This document shows positions 53,358 to 62,435 of a stretch of DNA of 64,000 bases, in pieces. Position numbers and translations under genes: made by a program. The notes below the pieces were generated by a model that did no database searches, was not told the DNA's origin, and saw only the letters and a list, made by a program, of their open reading frames with translations. Source of the DNA: Asterias rubens (Eukaryota; Echinodermata; Asteroidea; Forcipulatida; Asteriidae); NCBI RefSeq assembly GCF_902459465.1, contig NC_047062.1, forward strand, positions 2,978,501-3,042,500, read 5' to 3'. Position 1 is the first letter of the stretch. Each line of letters begins with the position of its first letter.

Positions 53358-55009
53358 GAACTGCCAAACCATTATGGTTTTCATCTGATGGTAGTGTCAA
53401 CCTGAAGCTAAACTGAGATTATTATGTATGCCTCTCAGGACATTACAATATCTATTTTTTTTTCAAGTATTCGACAAGAGTTCTGTCACAGCACTCTCCG
53501 ACGGAAGTTGGGATTAAATTTTTTTTTTATTTTGAACTTGTATGAAAACTAGAAAACCATTAAGTATTCCAATATTGACAGTTTCACACAAAATGTATGT
53601 AAACTGAGATTATATATACTGTATGCTTTATCACATATTTTTATATCAGGACACTACAGTAAAGTATTTGACCCATAATTGTCAACTTTTTTATCCCCCC
53701 CCCCCAAAGTCAAAGACAATGTAAATTTTCAAACTTTGATAGATGTTAAATTTGCATCGGGATTTAAAAGAATATTAATTTTGGTTTTACCCTTGCACCG
53801 ATGTGTGTTAGCCTGTATACTCAGTAGAGTCCCTGAGTTCTGTGATGAAAGATGTTTACAGGCATATCACCCAAGTAATGTGCAATTGTGATGTTTTTTA
53901 CCAAACTCTTGAAAGAACCGAGTACATAGCGCTAACACATATTGGTGTAAGGGTAAAACCAAAATTAATATCAAACTTTGGTTCCATTTCCTCAAAACTC
54001 CTAATTTTCTCTTCAAACAAGCACTTGGACAAATAAGAAAGTATCACGGTGTTTTTAAAGGAAATTTTGAGTTCAATGTGATACATACAAGTGGCGTTTT
54101 TCTGCATTGTACATTGGATTGAATATGTTTTGTAGACACAGGAGAGGCTGATAGTTTTGAAAGTATTTTTGTATTTACTTCACACTTATATGAACATGTT
54201 ATATATTATTCTTTTGAAGTGCTTTCTTCATTGAAAACACAAGTTTTCAAAAAAGGGGTGGGATTTTGTAGAAGGGTTTTTGTGCAATAGAGAAACTACT
54301 TATTTTAATCAATGGACGGAAGTAATTAATACGTTTAATATTTACATTTACAAGTTGTAAAAGTGGATTAATCCAAAGAATTACACTGCTTTCTCCTCAA
54401 GTAACTTTTCTTTTGCATTTCACCAAAAATATATACACATTCTGTAAAATTCAGAGTTGAATGATCTCAACTTTGTTTTTACAATTATTACAAAAATATA
54501 ATACAGAAATATCCCATGGACGGATTCAATAAGGAACATTAAGGCTGAGTTATAGTCGGTCGCGCGATGGTCGGGCACTGGAAATCTTGACGCGCGATCA
54601 TAAAAAGACACGGTTTTTAGGCCTCAATCTTAGGATTGCGCGCAAGATTTCCATCACGCGACCATCGCGCGACCGACTATACACCGGCCTTTAAGGAACT
54701 GGAAGATTTTCACACTGTACATAGTTAATCATCTGATCAGTTGTATACAGTCGACTCTCGTTATATCAAGAGCTGGGTCTGGCCAAATTAACTTTATACA
54801 ACAGGAACGTGAATGGTTGTTATCAGAGGACAGCAATAATTCATAAAACGATTATCATTACCCGTTAAAATGGCCGACTTTGCACTTTTTTATGTCAAAT
54901 GGGAACAGTCTATATGACACTTATATTGACATTATTACACACAGGCAATATCTTGAGGATGATTGATGCATCATTGTAATGATCTTACAGTTTTGGAATC
55001 CCTTGATGC
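53358..55009. other. convergent intergenic region
   Basis: It contains both 3' UTRs. No exon is seen. A 156-base foldback (54539-54694) lies here, closer to DRC7. I see no clear AATAAA for either gene near its stop codon, so the 3' ends are undefined. Confidence 0.6.
54539..54694. mobile_element. TTAA-flanked CpG-rich foldback (156 bp)
   Basis: ATAGTCGGTCGCGCGATGGT on the left pairs with ACCATCGCGCGACCGACTAT on the right, and GGAAATCTTG with CAAGATTTCC. The termini are TTAAGGC and GGCCTTTAA. It is far richer in CpG than its surroundings. Confidence 0.85.
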
Positions 55010-55091
55010 TTAGAAGTGATCTGATAGTCTGGTGTCTGTCCTTAGTCTTTGTTCTAAAGCCATGTATTTGTGAGGAGCATTCTCCTTGTGC
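55010..55091 (-). CDS. DRC7: DRC7 last exon (stop codon)
   Basis: After a split Arg codon it encodes HKENAPHKYMALEQRLRTDT and RLSDHF, then TAA. It was found by searching for the known HKELAP-like tail of the family; the acceptor AATACAG|GCAC follows a pyrimidine-rich tract. Confidence 0.9.
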
Positions 55092-58000
55092 CTGTATTAG
55101 GAAGAAGAAGAAACAAAATATTAACATGAAGTTATCAAAACCGTCAATAGATTCAAATTATGTTCGCTTGTTTGTTTAAATGGTTTGGGTACTTCTTGTA
55201 CGACACAAAACACAAAAGTCCACAGATCAACATTAAACTACAGCTTGAAGATAGTGATGATAGAAAGCATGAGGTGGTGGGTGTAGCTTTTGAGAAATGC
55301 GTAAAACAGTTTCACAAAAATTGTTTTCGTCTCAGTGAGACAACAATTATTTGAGCATGTACAACAGATTGCACAGTGAGTAGGGATTCATCGTCTTGGC
55401 TAAAAACTTGATCAACAAAGAAACCAAAACCCTTTTAGTAACCTTTTCAATAAGGGAACTCGTCAAAGCTCCCTCCCACTGTTTCAGACTCTGTTTGATG
55501 TTAGAAAAACTATCAAAAATGTACACTTCTCTAAAAGTTAATAGTAAAACCCAAGCAAGAGCACGAGCCTAGGCTTGGAAAAGACCCATGGGGCTTTTCT
55601 CAACTTTTCTCGGCTTTTTCACGCCGAAAATGCAGGTTAAGGCCGAACTGCGTACACAGCGTGCAGAGCCTAAGCCTGAGCCGGAGCCCAAGCCATGGTT
55701 TGAGAAAGGCCCCTGGTGGGTGTCGCCCTTTTTTTCTGCAGGCACTGACCTGTTTAGTCTGAGCTCCAGGATGTGAATTCTAAACATTGCTTCACTACAG
55801 AAGGCTAGGTACTCTTCCTCATCATCCTTGTGCATGTTCACCTGGTTCTGCTGGTACCAGTTCTGCTTCTTCTGCAGCTCGGCGGTCTCCTAAAACACAG
55901 ACGATTAATAGATTGGGAGATGAAATAATAGTCAAAACTTATAAAGCACACAAATCCACTAAAATAACAAAAATATCGCGTTGTACATGTAGAATAATTA
56001 TAATAGAAACTTAGACCAAAGCTTATAGAAATCCAGTATACAATACAGATAGTAAAGAAATACAAATTAAAATAATACACAAACACACGTAAAAACAAGC
56101 AATTACTCAAATACTTGATTGAAAAGATGAGTCTTTAACTTTATTTTTAATTGGGTTAAATAAGCAGATTCATTCATTCATTCATTCATTTTTATTAAAA
56201 AACCAACTGGCAGCACGAAGCTGAATAATGTGATGGTTACTTAATCAAACTGCATACTGGTAACCAGTGAAACTCTTTTAAAATAGTCGAAATAAGGGAC
56301 AATTTTTGGGGCACAGTAATGACGCGAGCAGCAGTATGTGAACCGTGAGATCAGTCTTACAAAGTGGGTCCAACTGCTGGTAAGATTGTTAATATGTTCT
56401 GGTAATGAGACCAAAGATGCCTCATAAGTGTGTAATCACTGTAGCTTGCAAGCCTGAGAAAACCTGTTAAAAAGGGTGCTTGCTATGTGAACCAGAAACA
56501 CAGGGGTCAACCTTTACTCTTCCAAATAATTTTCTTGGGTTCTTTAACGTGCACTCCTAATCCTACTACACAAGACCTACAGCTTAAAGTCACCTGGAAA
56601 TATAATTTTTTTTCTTTCAAACATAAGAGTATATGTTTATGAACAATAAAACAATTTTTTTAGTAATTGTTTGTCATGGTTTATATGTTTAAAAAATACA
56701 TATAGTTGTTTTGGGGGCTGACTCCGCCTACCCCTTTTGTGACGTCAATCGAGGCAGACTTTGCCTGGTTGCGTAGAGTAAATACACGTGCAAAGTACAT
56801 GTACGGTCTAGGTCGTGAGTTTGTACGTTTCAAAAAAGTGTTTTCTGCATTCAGCAGCATTACACCTGGTCGGCATTGCCAGAAAAAAATGCAAAAAACT
56901 CTTTTTTTGAATCGTACAAACTCAAGACTTGGACCGTACATGTACTTTGCAAGTGTGTTTACTCTACGCATTACAGGCAAAGTCTGCCTCGATTGACGTC
57001 ACGAACAGCGCCCTCTCGGGTCGGGGCTTACTCTTAAATTTGCAAATAACATAATAACTAATTTTTTAAAACCTTAGTTAATTGTTTATTCACATTCCAC
57101 TCATCAAAACACATGTATTAGTGACAAAAGCTTTATTTTGGAAAAATACCACTTCCAGGAGACTTTAAAGTCCCTTCCGAAGGACAAAGGAATTACCGTA
57201 AAGAATTTTGGACAGTGCCACAACCTACTGAAATCGGGCCCTGAGACATTATCAGCACAAACCTTTTCAAAGCGTGCCTGGATGAGGTTAGCCTTATCAA
57301 TAAGTCTCTGTTTGAGATCAGCTAAACAGTCTTCTTTCAGCTTCAACGCTTGCTGTCTCATTAGTTTCTCTGGATCCCCAATCTGGGCTAAGAATGGCGC
57401 CAGGTAGTCCAGCTCCATCTCCTCCCGACGTTTCTTCTCTTCCATCTGAAGACGTTCCTGATGGCAAGAGGAAAATAGTTAGCATCACAAAGTTATTTCT
57501 TAGATGTAGGTTTTGCATTGATAACAATAATAGTACTTGTATTTAAAGATTTTCACAGCTAATTTATAAATAAATTGTAAACCAAGTTTCTTTAGTCTTT
57601 GACTTTTTATTTGGTGATGTATTGTTTAAAATAAACCAAAAATTTGATTGAAAATTTAATTGAATTTTAATAAAAATATATTTATTTTTACACATGGCTC
57701 ATCAATTTCATTTGAAAGTGAGTGTTCCGTTAAATCAGCATTCAACAGTCCAAAGGAGTCAACAAATTAAATGTCACCGGTTAAGCATTCACTGGTCAAA
57801 TAAGATCATTTAATTTCACTAGGCCGCAAGACTCATTCAATTTTGTAAAACCCAACAAGAGCTGGTCAACCATTCAATTTCTTTAAGTGTAATAGGAGGT
57901 AAAAACTCAATTTTAGAATGGTCAAAGTAGTCTTGAATGCCCATAACATGAAATAGAATGACTGAAACGAATCTGAATGAGAAAAACGAAATCGTGTGTG

Positions 58001-60882
58001 CCTCAAAACGAAATTGAATGCATTTATGGCTAAAAAGGGAACTAATGGTCAAACTTACTCTTTCCACTCTGTGCTGTTTAGCTTTCTCATTGCGTTCTGT
58101 GTCGTAAACAGAGATGTCTAGTTCTGACCGTGTTTCTTCACTTATTCTGTCATTCAAAATTTCCCTGACCTGAATTCATAAGAATGGAAGATGCAAATAT
58201 GTAAAAAATTACCAATACTATAGTGAGTTTTAAAAACACCAGTTCACATTTAGGAGAAAAGATGGCAACTTTTATATTTTATAATAGATGTAAATAAATG
58301 CGTCGAGATCAGGAATATCAGTTTGTATTCTTTTCTACCGTTACGCTATTTATTAATGCTACACACGCAGTGGGGACCTGACAACATAAAATTTATTTTA
58401 ATTTTTGAAATGAGATATTGCCCGACTCACAAGCCCGGACGACCACTTTGACGTGAGGGCTACACTTAACTGATTTGGGCTATCAACCCAGATCAACTGC
58501 CACCAGAGGCACCTTGCCACTTACTGCTGGGGCTGAAACTGTGTTATCCCCTTCACTGTTGTGAGGATGTAGGCATGGGTATCATCCACTAGGAGCCTGG
58601 CTGGTAGAGCAGAATGCACTACTTTCCCAACTTTTGAAGAAGCCATTGTGGTTAAGTTAGGTGCCTGAACATGTTCCTGAAACTCTTGCCAAGGGAAATA
58701 AGGGTCACTGTAATGTGGAGAGACAACTCTCAACTTCACCATTTCCAAGTTATACATATACACACGGTTAAAGTCAAACAACACAAGTGTTCCCAACAGA
58801 AGTTAACCAACCTCTTCTTCCGACTCTCGCACACTTGCGATTGTCTTATCTTCCTGATCAACGAGTGACACCAGCAGATTGTAGACGTAGAGGTCCTTGG
58901 CCGTCTTCTGATGAGGATCAACCTACAAAGTCCAAGAATAGTTGGTATGTATCAATGTGAATCAAGAGAGAACTAAGAGACAAGGATAACAACTTTATAT
59001 ATATGGTTTGCGGTAACACCATGTGTATCTACTTGCCAGGTAGAGTTTGTTCTTAGAGAACACCGCGGAGTAGATGTGGGGGTTTGGGAGACTTCTCAGT
59101 TCTGAAAAGAACTGTCCTGCTTTTTAACTACTACCCGGGCGGAAGGTATAGAAAGTTGGCTGGGACTACTACTTTAGCTTATAGGATCGTAATTTACTGT
59201 ACTACTGCGGAGTCAGTTCTTGAATTGGTCTCTAGCTTGCTCTTGCTCTAGTCATCGCCTCAAATACTAGATAACAGCTCTATCATGGAAAATTTGTATT
59301 AGTTTTATTGCTATTGCTTTTATGTCTTTCTGAAAAATGGAACCAATGGAACCTCATTAGTGCCTTGCACTTAAACCTATAGGCCAGAAGAGATGAAGAA
59401 ATGTGACTCAAGAGAGAACTCAGAGACATGAAACATTGAGAAATTATTATTATTGTAGCTTTCGGGGAAATGAACACAAGGGAACCTCAAAAGTTACTAA
59501 CACTGTAACCTGTATTCCTGGAGATACCCGTGTAGGGAAGATGATGAAAGAATTCCCAGTTTTCGATGTGGGAGAAAAAACCCAAATAGGAAATACCCTA
59601 GCAATCAGATAGGGACTATAACCCCAATCTACATGCAAGACTCTGCCAGGGATTCGAACCAGGGTCCATAGAAGGGGGCACTACATTAATTTAGCTTTCA
59701 GTCCCTACCCGACTAGATGGGTTTTTCCTGGAATAATTCTCTTGGGTTTTCCTTCCACATCTAAAACTGAAACTTGTGTTCTCTCCATTGGGTTCTTTTG
59801 TTGCTAGTACAGTGATTAAGTTTGCTTTTCTAAGATTCCTTGCTTCACAGCAGAATAAACGAAATGAAATCTAGCTGCAAATTTTGATGCGCTTTAAATA
59901 CCATGTTATTAAAAAAAATACACATACCTGGAAAGTGGAGGTTATATCTGGAGAGAATTGCAATATAGTTCCCTTGTCACTAGCGTTGGGTGGTTTGATG
60001 AAGTCTCTTGTGGAGGCGGTGATCTTATCATCTTGATGGTGGAATGTTAACTGGATTCGATCCTCTGCAATCAGAAAGACAAGCTCAGCGACATCCTCCG
60101 AGGCGGACTTGGCTGTGTTCCGGTGGAAACGATCAACAATTTTCTGTGTATAAAATTACACTCAAGTTATTAGGTCGAACAGTGGAGACATAAACAACCA
60201 ATTACAGGGGAATCGTGACCACTGTGAGCCAGTGATAAGACTGTAAGACTTGCAAACACTGTAGGTTTGAATCCTACCAAGCTAGATGCTGATTTCACAA
60301 CCACTAGAATAAGTAATATAAACTGCCAACATTTGAGTTATACAGCCTCAGTTGGTAGTGGGCCGGCAGGTTAATCTGGAGGTTGCAGGTTTAAGTCCAA
60401 CTCTAATCAATTTTTTCATTGTTCAACTCAAATATATTTAAAATTGTTAGTCCCATGCAGGGTTCTTGTCAAGATCATTCAACCTTGTAGGGCATTCTAC
60501 AGCAACATTTTACAACTTTGGTTGAAGCATGCTGAATTGAATCAAGGTTCTTAAAATGTATTTTTTTAACTTGACGTTTATGTTATTTTGAACAGGATGA
60601 TTTCAAACCAATCTTAAATTAAAGTTTCTTAAATACTATTTCAGCCTACCAGAATTGGTCTTGGGTTTGAGCTGGGCAGGGTACTTGCGGGCTCCAACTT
60701 TCGCTGTCTCTTCCCATACTGGACGTGTCTGTAATATTGGAAGTCGTCTCGTTCTAAGAAGTGTTCGGTCATTTCCAACGGAGTCTCTCCGCGCTTCACC
60801 AAGCCGTCCACTCGAGCATGATGGTGGAATATCATGGTGCGGTCAGTCTCAGCACCTGGATTGCCAGCTTTGTAGGTATGCT
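55010..60882 (-). CDS. DRC7: dynein regulatory complex subunit 7, C-terminal part (7 exons)
   Basis: DRC7 (CCDC135, lobo in Drosophila) is a subunit of the nexin-dynein regulatory complex on axonemal doublet microtubules, needed for ciliary and flagellar motility. Seven spliced exons give the C-terminal 361 residues (family about 870): RTMIFHHHARVDGLVKRGE, then EMTEHFLERDDFQYYRHV, KIVDRFHRN, ELVFLIAEDRIQL, ITASTRDFIKPP, SVYDTERNEKA, the coiled-coil ELDYLAPFLAQIGDPEKL, LKQRLIDKANLIQARFEKE, YLAFCSEAMFRIHILELRLN and the tail HKYMALEQRL. Phases match throughout. The N-terminal exons, with the transglutaminase-like region, must lie beyond position 64000, so the gene is cut by the window, not broken. 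Its 3' end faces the ARM-TIR-SAM gene. Confidence 0.93.
55750..55889 (-). CDS. DRC7: DRC7 penultimate exon
   Basis: 46 codons plus two bases: ETAELQKKQNWYQQNQVNMH, then EEEYLAFCSEAMFRIHILEL. The acceptor is TTTTAG|GAGAC and the donor ACAG|GTCAG. Confidence 0.94.
56739..57002. mobile_element. long foldback (264 bp) with TGACGTCA at its tips
   Basis: GTGACGTCAATCGAGGCAGA on the left is repeated inverted at the right end, and the arms pair for about 110 bases (CAAAGTACATGTACGGTC; GAGTTTGTACG). It lies in a DRC7 intron and has no coding capacity. Confidence 0.85.
57263..57457 (-). CDS. DRC7: DRC7 exon (coiled-coil, most conserved block)
   Basis: 65 codons, phase 0: ERLQMEEKKRREEMELDYLA, PFLAQIGDPEKLMRQQALKL, KQRLIDKANLIQARFEK. 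This is the strongest DRC7 signature in the window. The acceptor is CATCAG|GAACG and the donor AAG|GTTTG. Confidence 0.95.
58059..58169 (-). CDS. DRC7: DRC7 exon
   Basis: 37 codons, phase 0: VREILNDRISEETRSELDIS followed by VYDTERNEKAKQHRVER, matching the ISVYDT(E/K)RNEK block of DRC7. The acceptor is TTCAG|GTCAGG and the donor AGA|GTAAG. Confidence 0.92.
58521..58796 (-). other. unassigned protein-like reading frame in a DRC7 intron
   Basis: An open frame with protein-like composition fills most of the intron between the DRC7 exons at 58059 and 58812, on the same strand but not a continuation of the DRC7 frame. It includes VSPHYSDPYFPWQEFQEHV, ASSKVGKVVHSALPARLL and LVDDTHAYILTTVKGITQ. It ends at a TAA that overlaps a good donor-like GTAAGT, and an acceptor-like ATTACAG lies inside it. 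I do not recognise the family. It could be a retrocopied fragment, a mobile-element remnant, or an alternative exon of an overlapping transcript. Confidence 0.3.
58812..58922 (-). CDS. DRC7: DRC7 exon
   Basis: 37 codons, phase 0: VDPHQKTAKDLYVYNLLV, QEDKTIASVRESEEE. The acceptor is TTGTAG|GTTGA and the donor GAG|GTTGG, a weaker but usable donor. Confidence 0.9.
59530..59690. repeat. dispersed SINE-like repeat in a DRC7 intron
   Basis: AGGGACTATAACCCCAATCT, ACATGCAAGACTCTGCCAGG and GATTCGAACCAGGGTCC, the last like an inverted B box. Related to 36560-36730 and 29320-29420. Confidence 0.4.
59928..60143 (-). CDS. DRC7: DRC7 exon
   Basis: 72 codons, phase 0: KIVDRFHRNTAKSASEDVAE, LVFLIAEDRIQLTFHH, ITASTRDFIKPPNASDKG, ending ITSTFQ. 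The acceptor is ACACAG|AAAAT and the donor CAG|GTATG. Confidence 0.92.
60225..60420 (+). repeat. two tRNA-like SINE heads in tandem, DRC7 intron
   Basis: CACTGTAGGTTTGAATCCTA is a B box at about 60260, and CAGCCTCAGTTGGTAGTGGG plus GGTTGCAGGTTTAAGTCC gives an A/B-box pair about 90-140 bases later. Neither forms a full tRNA. Confidence 0.4.
60650..60882 (-). CDS. DRC7: DRC7 exon (first in window)
   Basis: 77 codons after a split codon: HTYKAGNPGAETDRTM, ARVDGLVKRGETPLEMTEH, DFQYYRHVQYGKRQRK, to NPRPIL. The donor is CTG|GTAGG. The acceptor is TTCCAG|AGCAT; a use of the AG two bases later would also fit, so the upstream edge is uncertain by two bases. Confidence 0.88.
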
Positions 60883-61660
60883 CTGGAAGTTAATAATACT
60901 TGATTTGAAAATGTTTCCTTTCGTTTAAATATTTTACTAGATTCACAGGTAAATACATTTGAACTACAAAAAATTTACATACAAAACATAAGGTTAGAGA
61001 TATATAACAAAAAATAAACAGGAGATTAAAGAAGACAAGACAATGACACACCTGAAGAATTACAACAACGTATTTAAACTAAATGACCAGGCCTGATGCT
61101 TCACGGAGGCAACGAAGGCGATTGCCTCCGTGTCCCCTGGTCATTGCCTTGGTGCCCTTGAAATACTCCAGTACAAATTTGCAATTTCAGCATAGGGTGC
61201 CCTTTACCAAGAAAAAAATGCCTTGGTGCCCTTGCCCTTTCAAAAACGAAGCATACAGCCCTGAATGACTGTCCAGTTGTTTTACCAGAGACAACAGCAA
61301 CATTGCAAAAACAACTTTAGAAAACAAGGAATTATGTCTATAGTAAAAAGATGACAAAAATAACTTTACTAAATATGCAAAGTAAATTTTATAGAAGGTT
61401 TAAAATACAATCTATGTATTGCACAAGCATGACGGTAGAAGTGAAAAAGACCCTACCCCAAATTACAGGCCACTAGTGAGATAATGGTCACGGAGACGAG
61501 ATTTAAATTGAGAAATAATTTCCAAACTTCTAAGGCCAGAAACAACTTCGTTCCAGGAGATTGCTTTAAAAAAGTTTTGCTTATTATAAACCCTCAATTA
61601 TTCGTAACCTTTACCAGTTAACCAGACATTCAAAATTGATCTCATTCAAATGCCTAGAAT

Positions 61661-61770
61661 TCAATTCAATTCAATTCAATTCAATTCAATTCAATTCAAT
61701 TCAATTCAATTCAATTCAATTCAATTCAATTCAATTCAATTCAATTCAATTCAATTCAATTCAATTCAAT
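61661..61770 (+). repeat. (TCAAT)22 perfect pentanucleotide array
   Basis: Twenty-two uninterrupted TCAAT units, 110 bases, immediately followed by AATACG. No variant unit is present. Confidence 0.97.
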
Positions 61771-62055
61771 AATACGTTTATTCCATACTCTTGTTGACAA
61801 AACAAAAACAATTGTGAGAATTAAACAGTACATAGAAATTTAACAAGTCTAAAGTGAGATAATTTTCTATATGGTGTACGTGTAATAACTATTCAGAGAA
61901 CTATCAAGTGATATCATAATGCATGCTGCGTAGTGCAAACATGATGTCGTTTGTAGACTACGTGGTGCATCTACGATTGAAAACCCACTTTGGATGATCT
62001 TGAAGAGTCAAACAGTAGGAGAGCTTGATTTGAAACTTTGCATGGTGGAAATACG

Positions 62056-62309
62056 ATATGGAAAGGTTTGCGGTAACACCATGTAATGACTATCTCTAAT
62101 GAGTTGGGGTGGTTCTGGAATCAACCGTTGGTTTCAACTCGACGTTTCGATCAGTATGCTCTGATCGTCTTCTGGAGAAAAGCTCTTCTCCAGAAGACGA
62201 TCAGAGCTTACTGAGCGAGACGTTGAGTTGAAACCAACAGTTCTTTTCAGAACCACCCCAACTCATTAGAGATAGTCATTACATGGTGTTACCTCAAACC
62301 TTTCCATAT
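62056..62309. mobile_element. 254-bp foldback with two inverted hammerhead-like motifs
   Basis: ATATGGAAAGGTTTGCGGTA at the left is answered by AAACCTTTCCATAT at the right, and the arms pair almost throughout around about 62183. On the minus strand 62141-62175 reads CAGAAGAC, a GATCAG/CTGATC stem with a 6-base loop, then GAAACGTC. The plus-strand partner is at 62181-62216, with mutations (GAGAC). Fragments of the family lie at 14366 and about 59005. Confidence 0.8.
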
Positions 62310-62327
62310 AGTAGGAGAGTTATTACC

Positions 62328-62435
62328 GTAATTTTCGGATTATAAACCGCGCGGCGTATAAACCGCACTTCCTCAAAATATACAAAAAAATATTTAGATG
62401 TCGGCGTATATGCCGCGCGGCGTATAAACCGCGAT
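62328..62435. repeat. repeat with alternating TATAAACCGC motifs
   Basis: ACCGTAATTTTCGGATTATA, then CGCGGCGTATAAACCGC, repeated at about 62411 (CGCGCGGCGTATAAACCGCG). This resembles a dispersed animal repeat with GGACTATAAGCCGC-type units that I recall from other genomes. Its class is not determined from this sequence. Confidence 0.4.

Noticed and set aside
58521..58796. Treating the open frame as a DRC7 exon
   Set aside because: The flanking DRC7 exons join directly in phase (SEEE to VREILNDR) as in known DRC7 proteins; the frame has no counterpart there.
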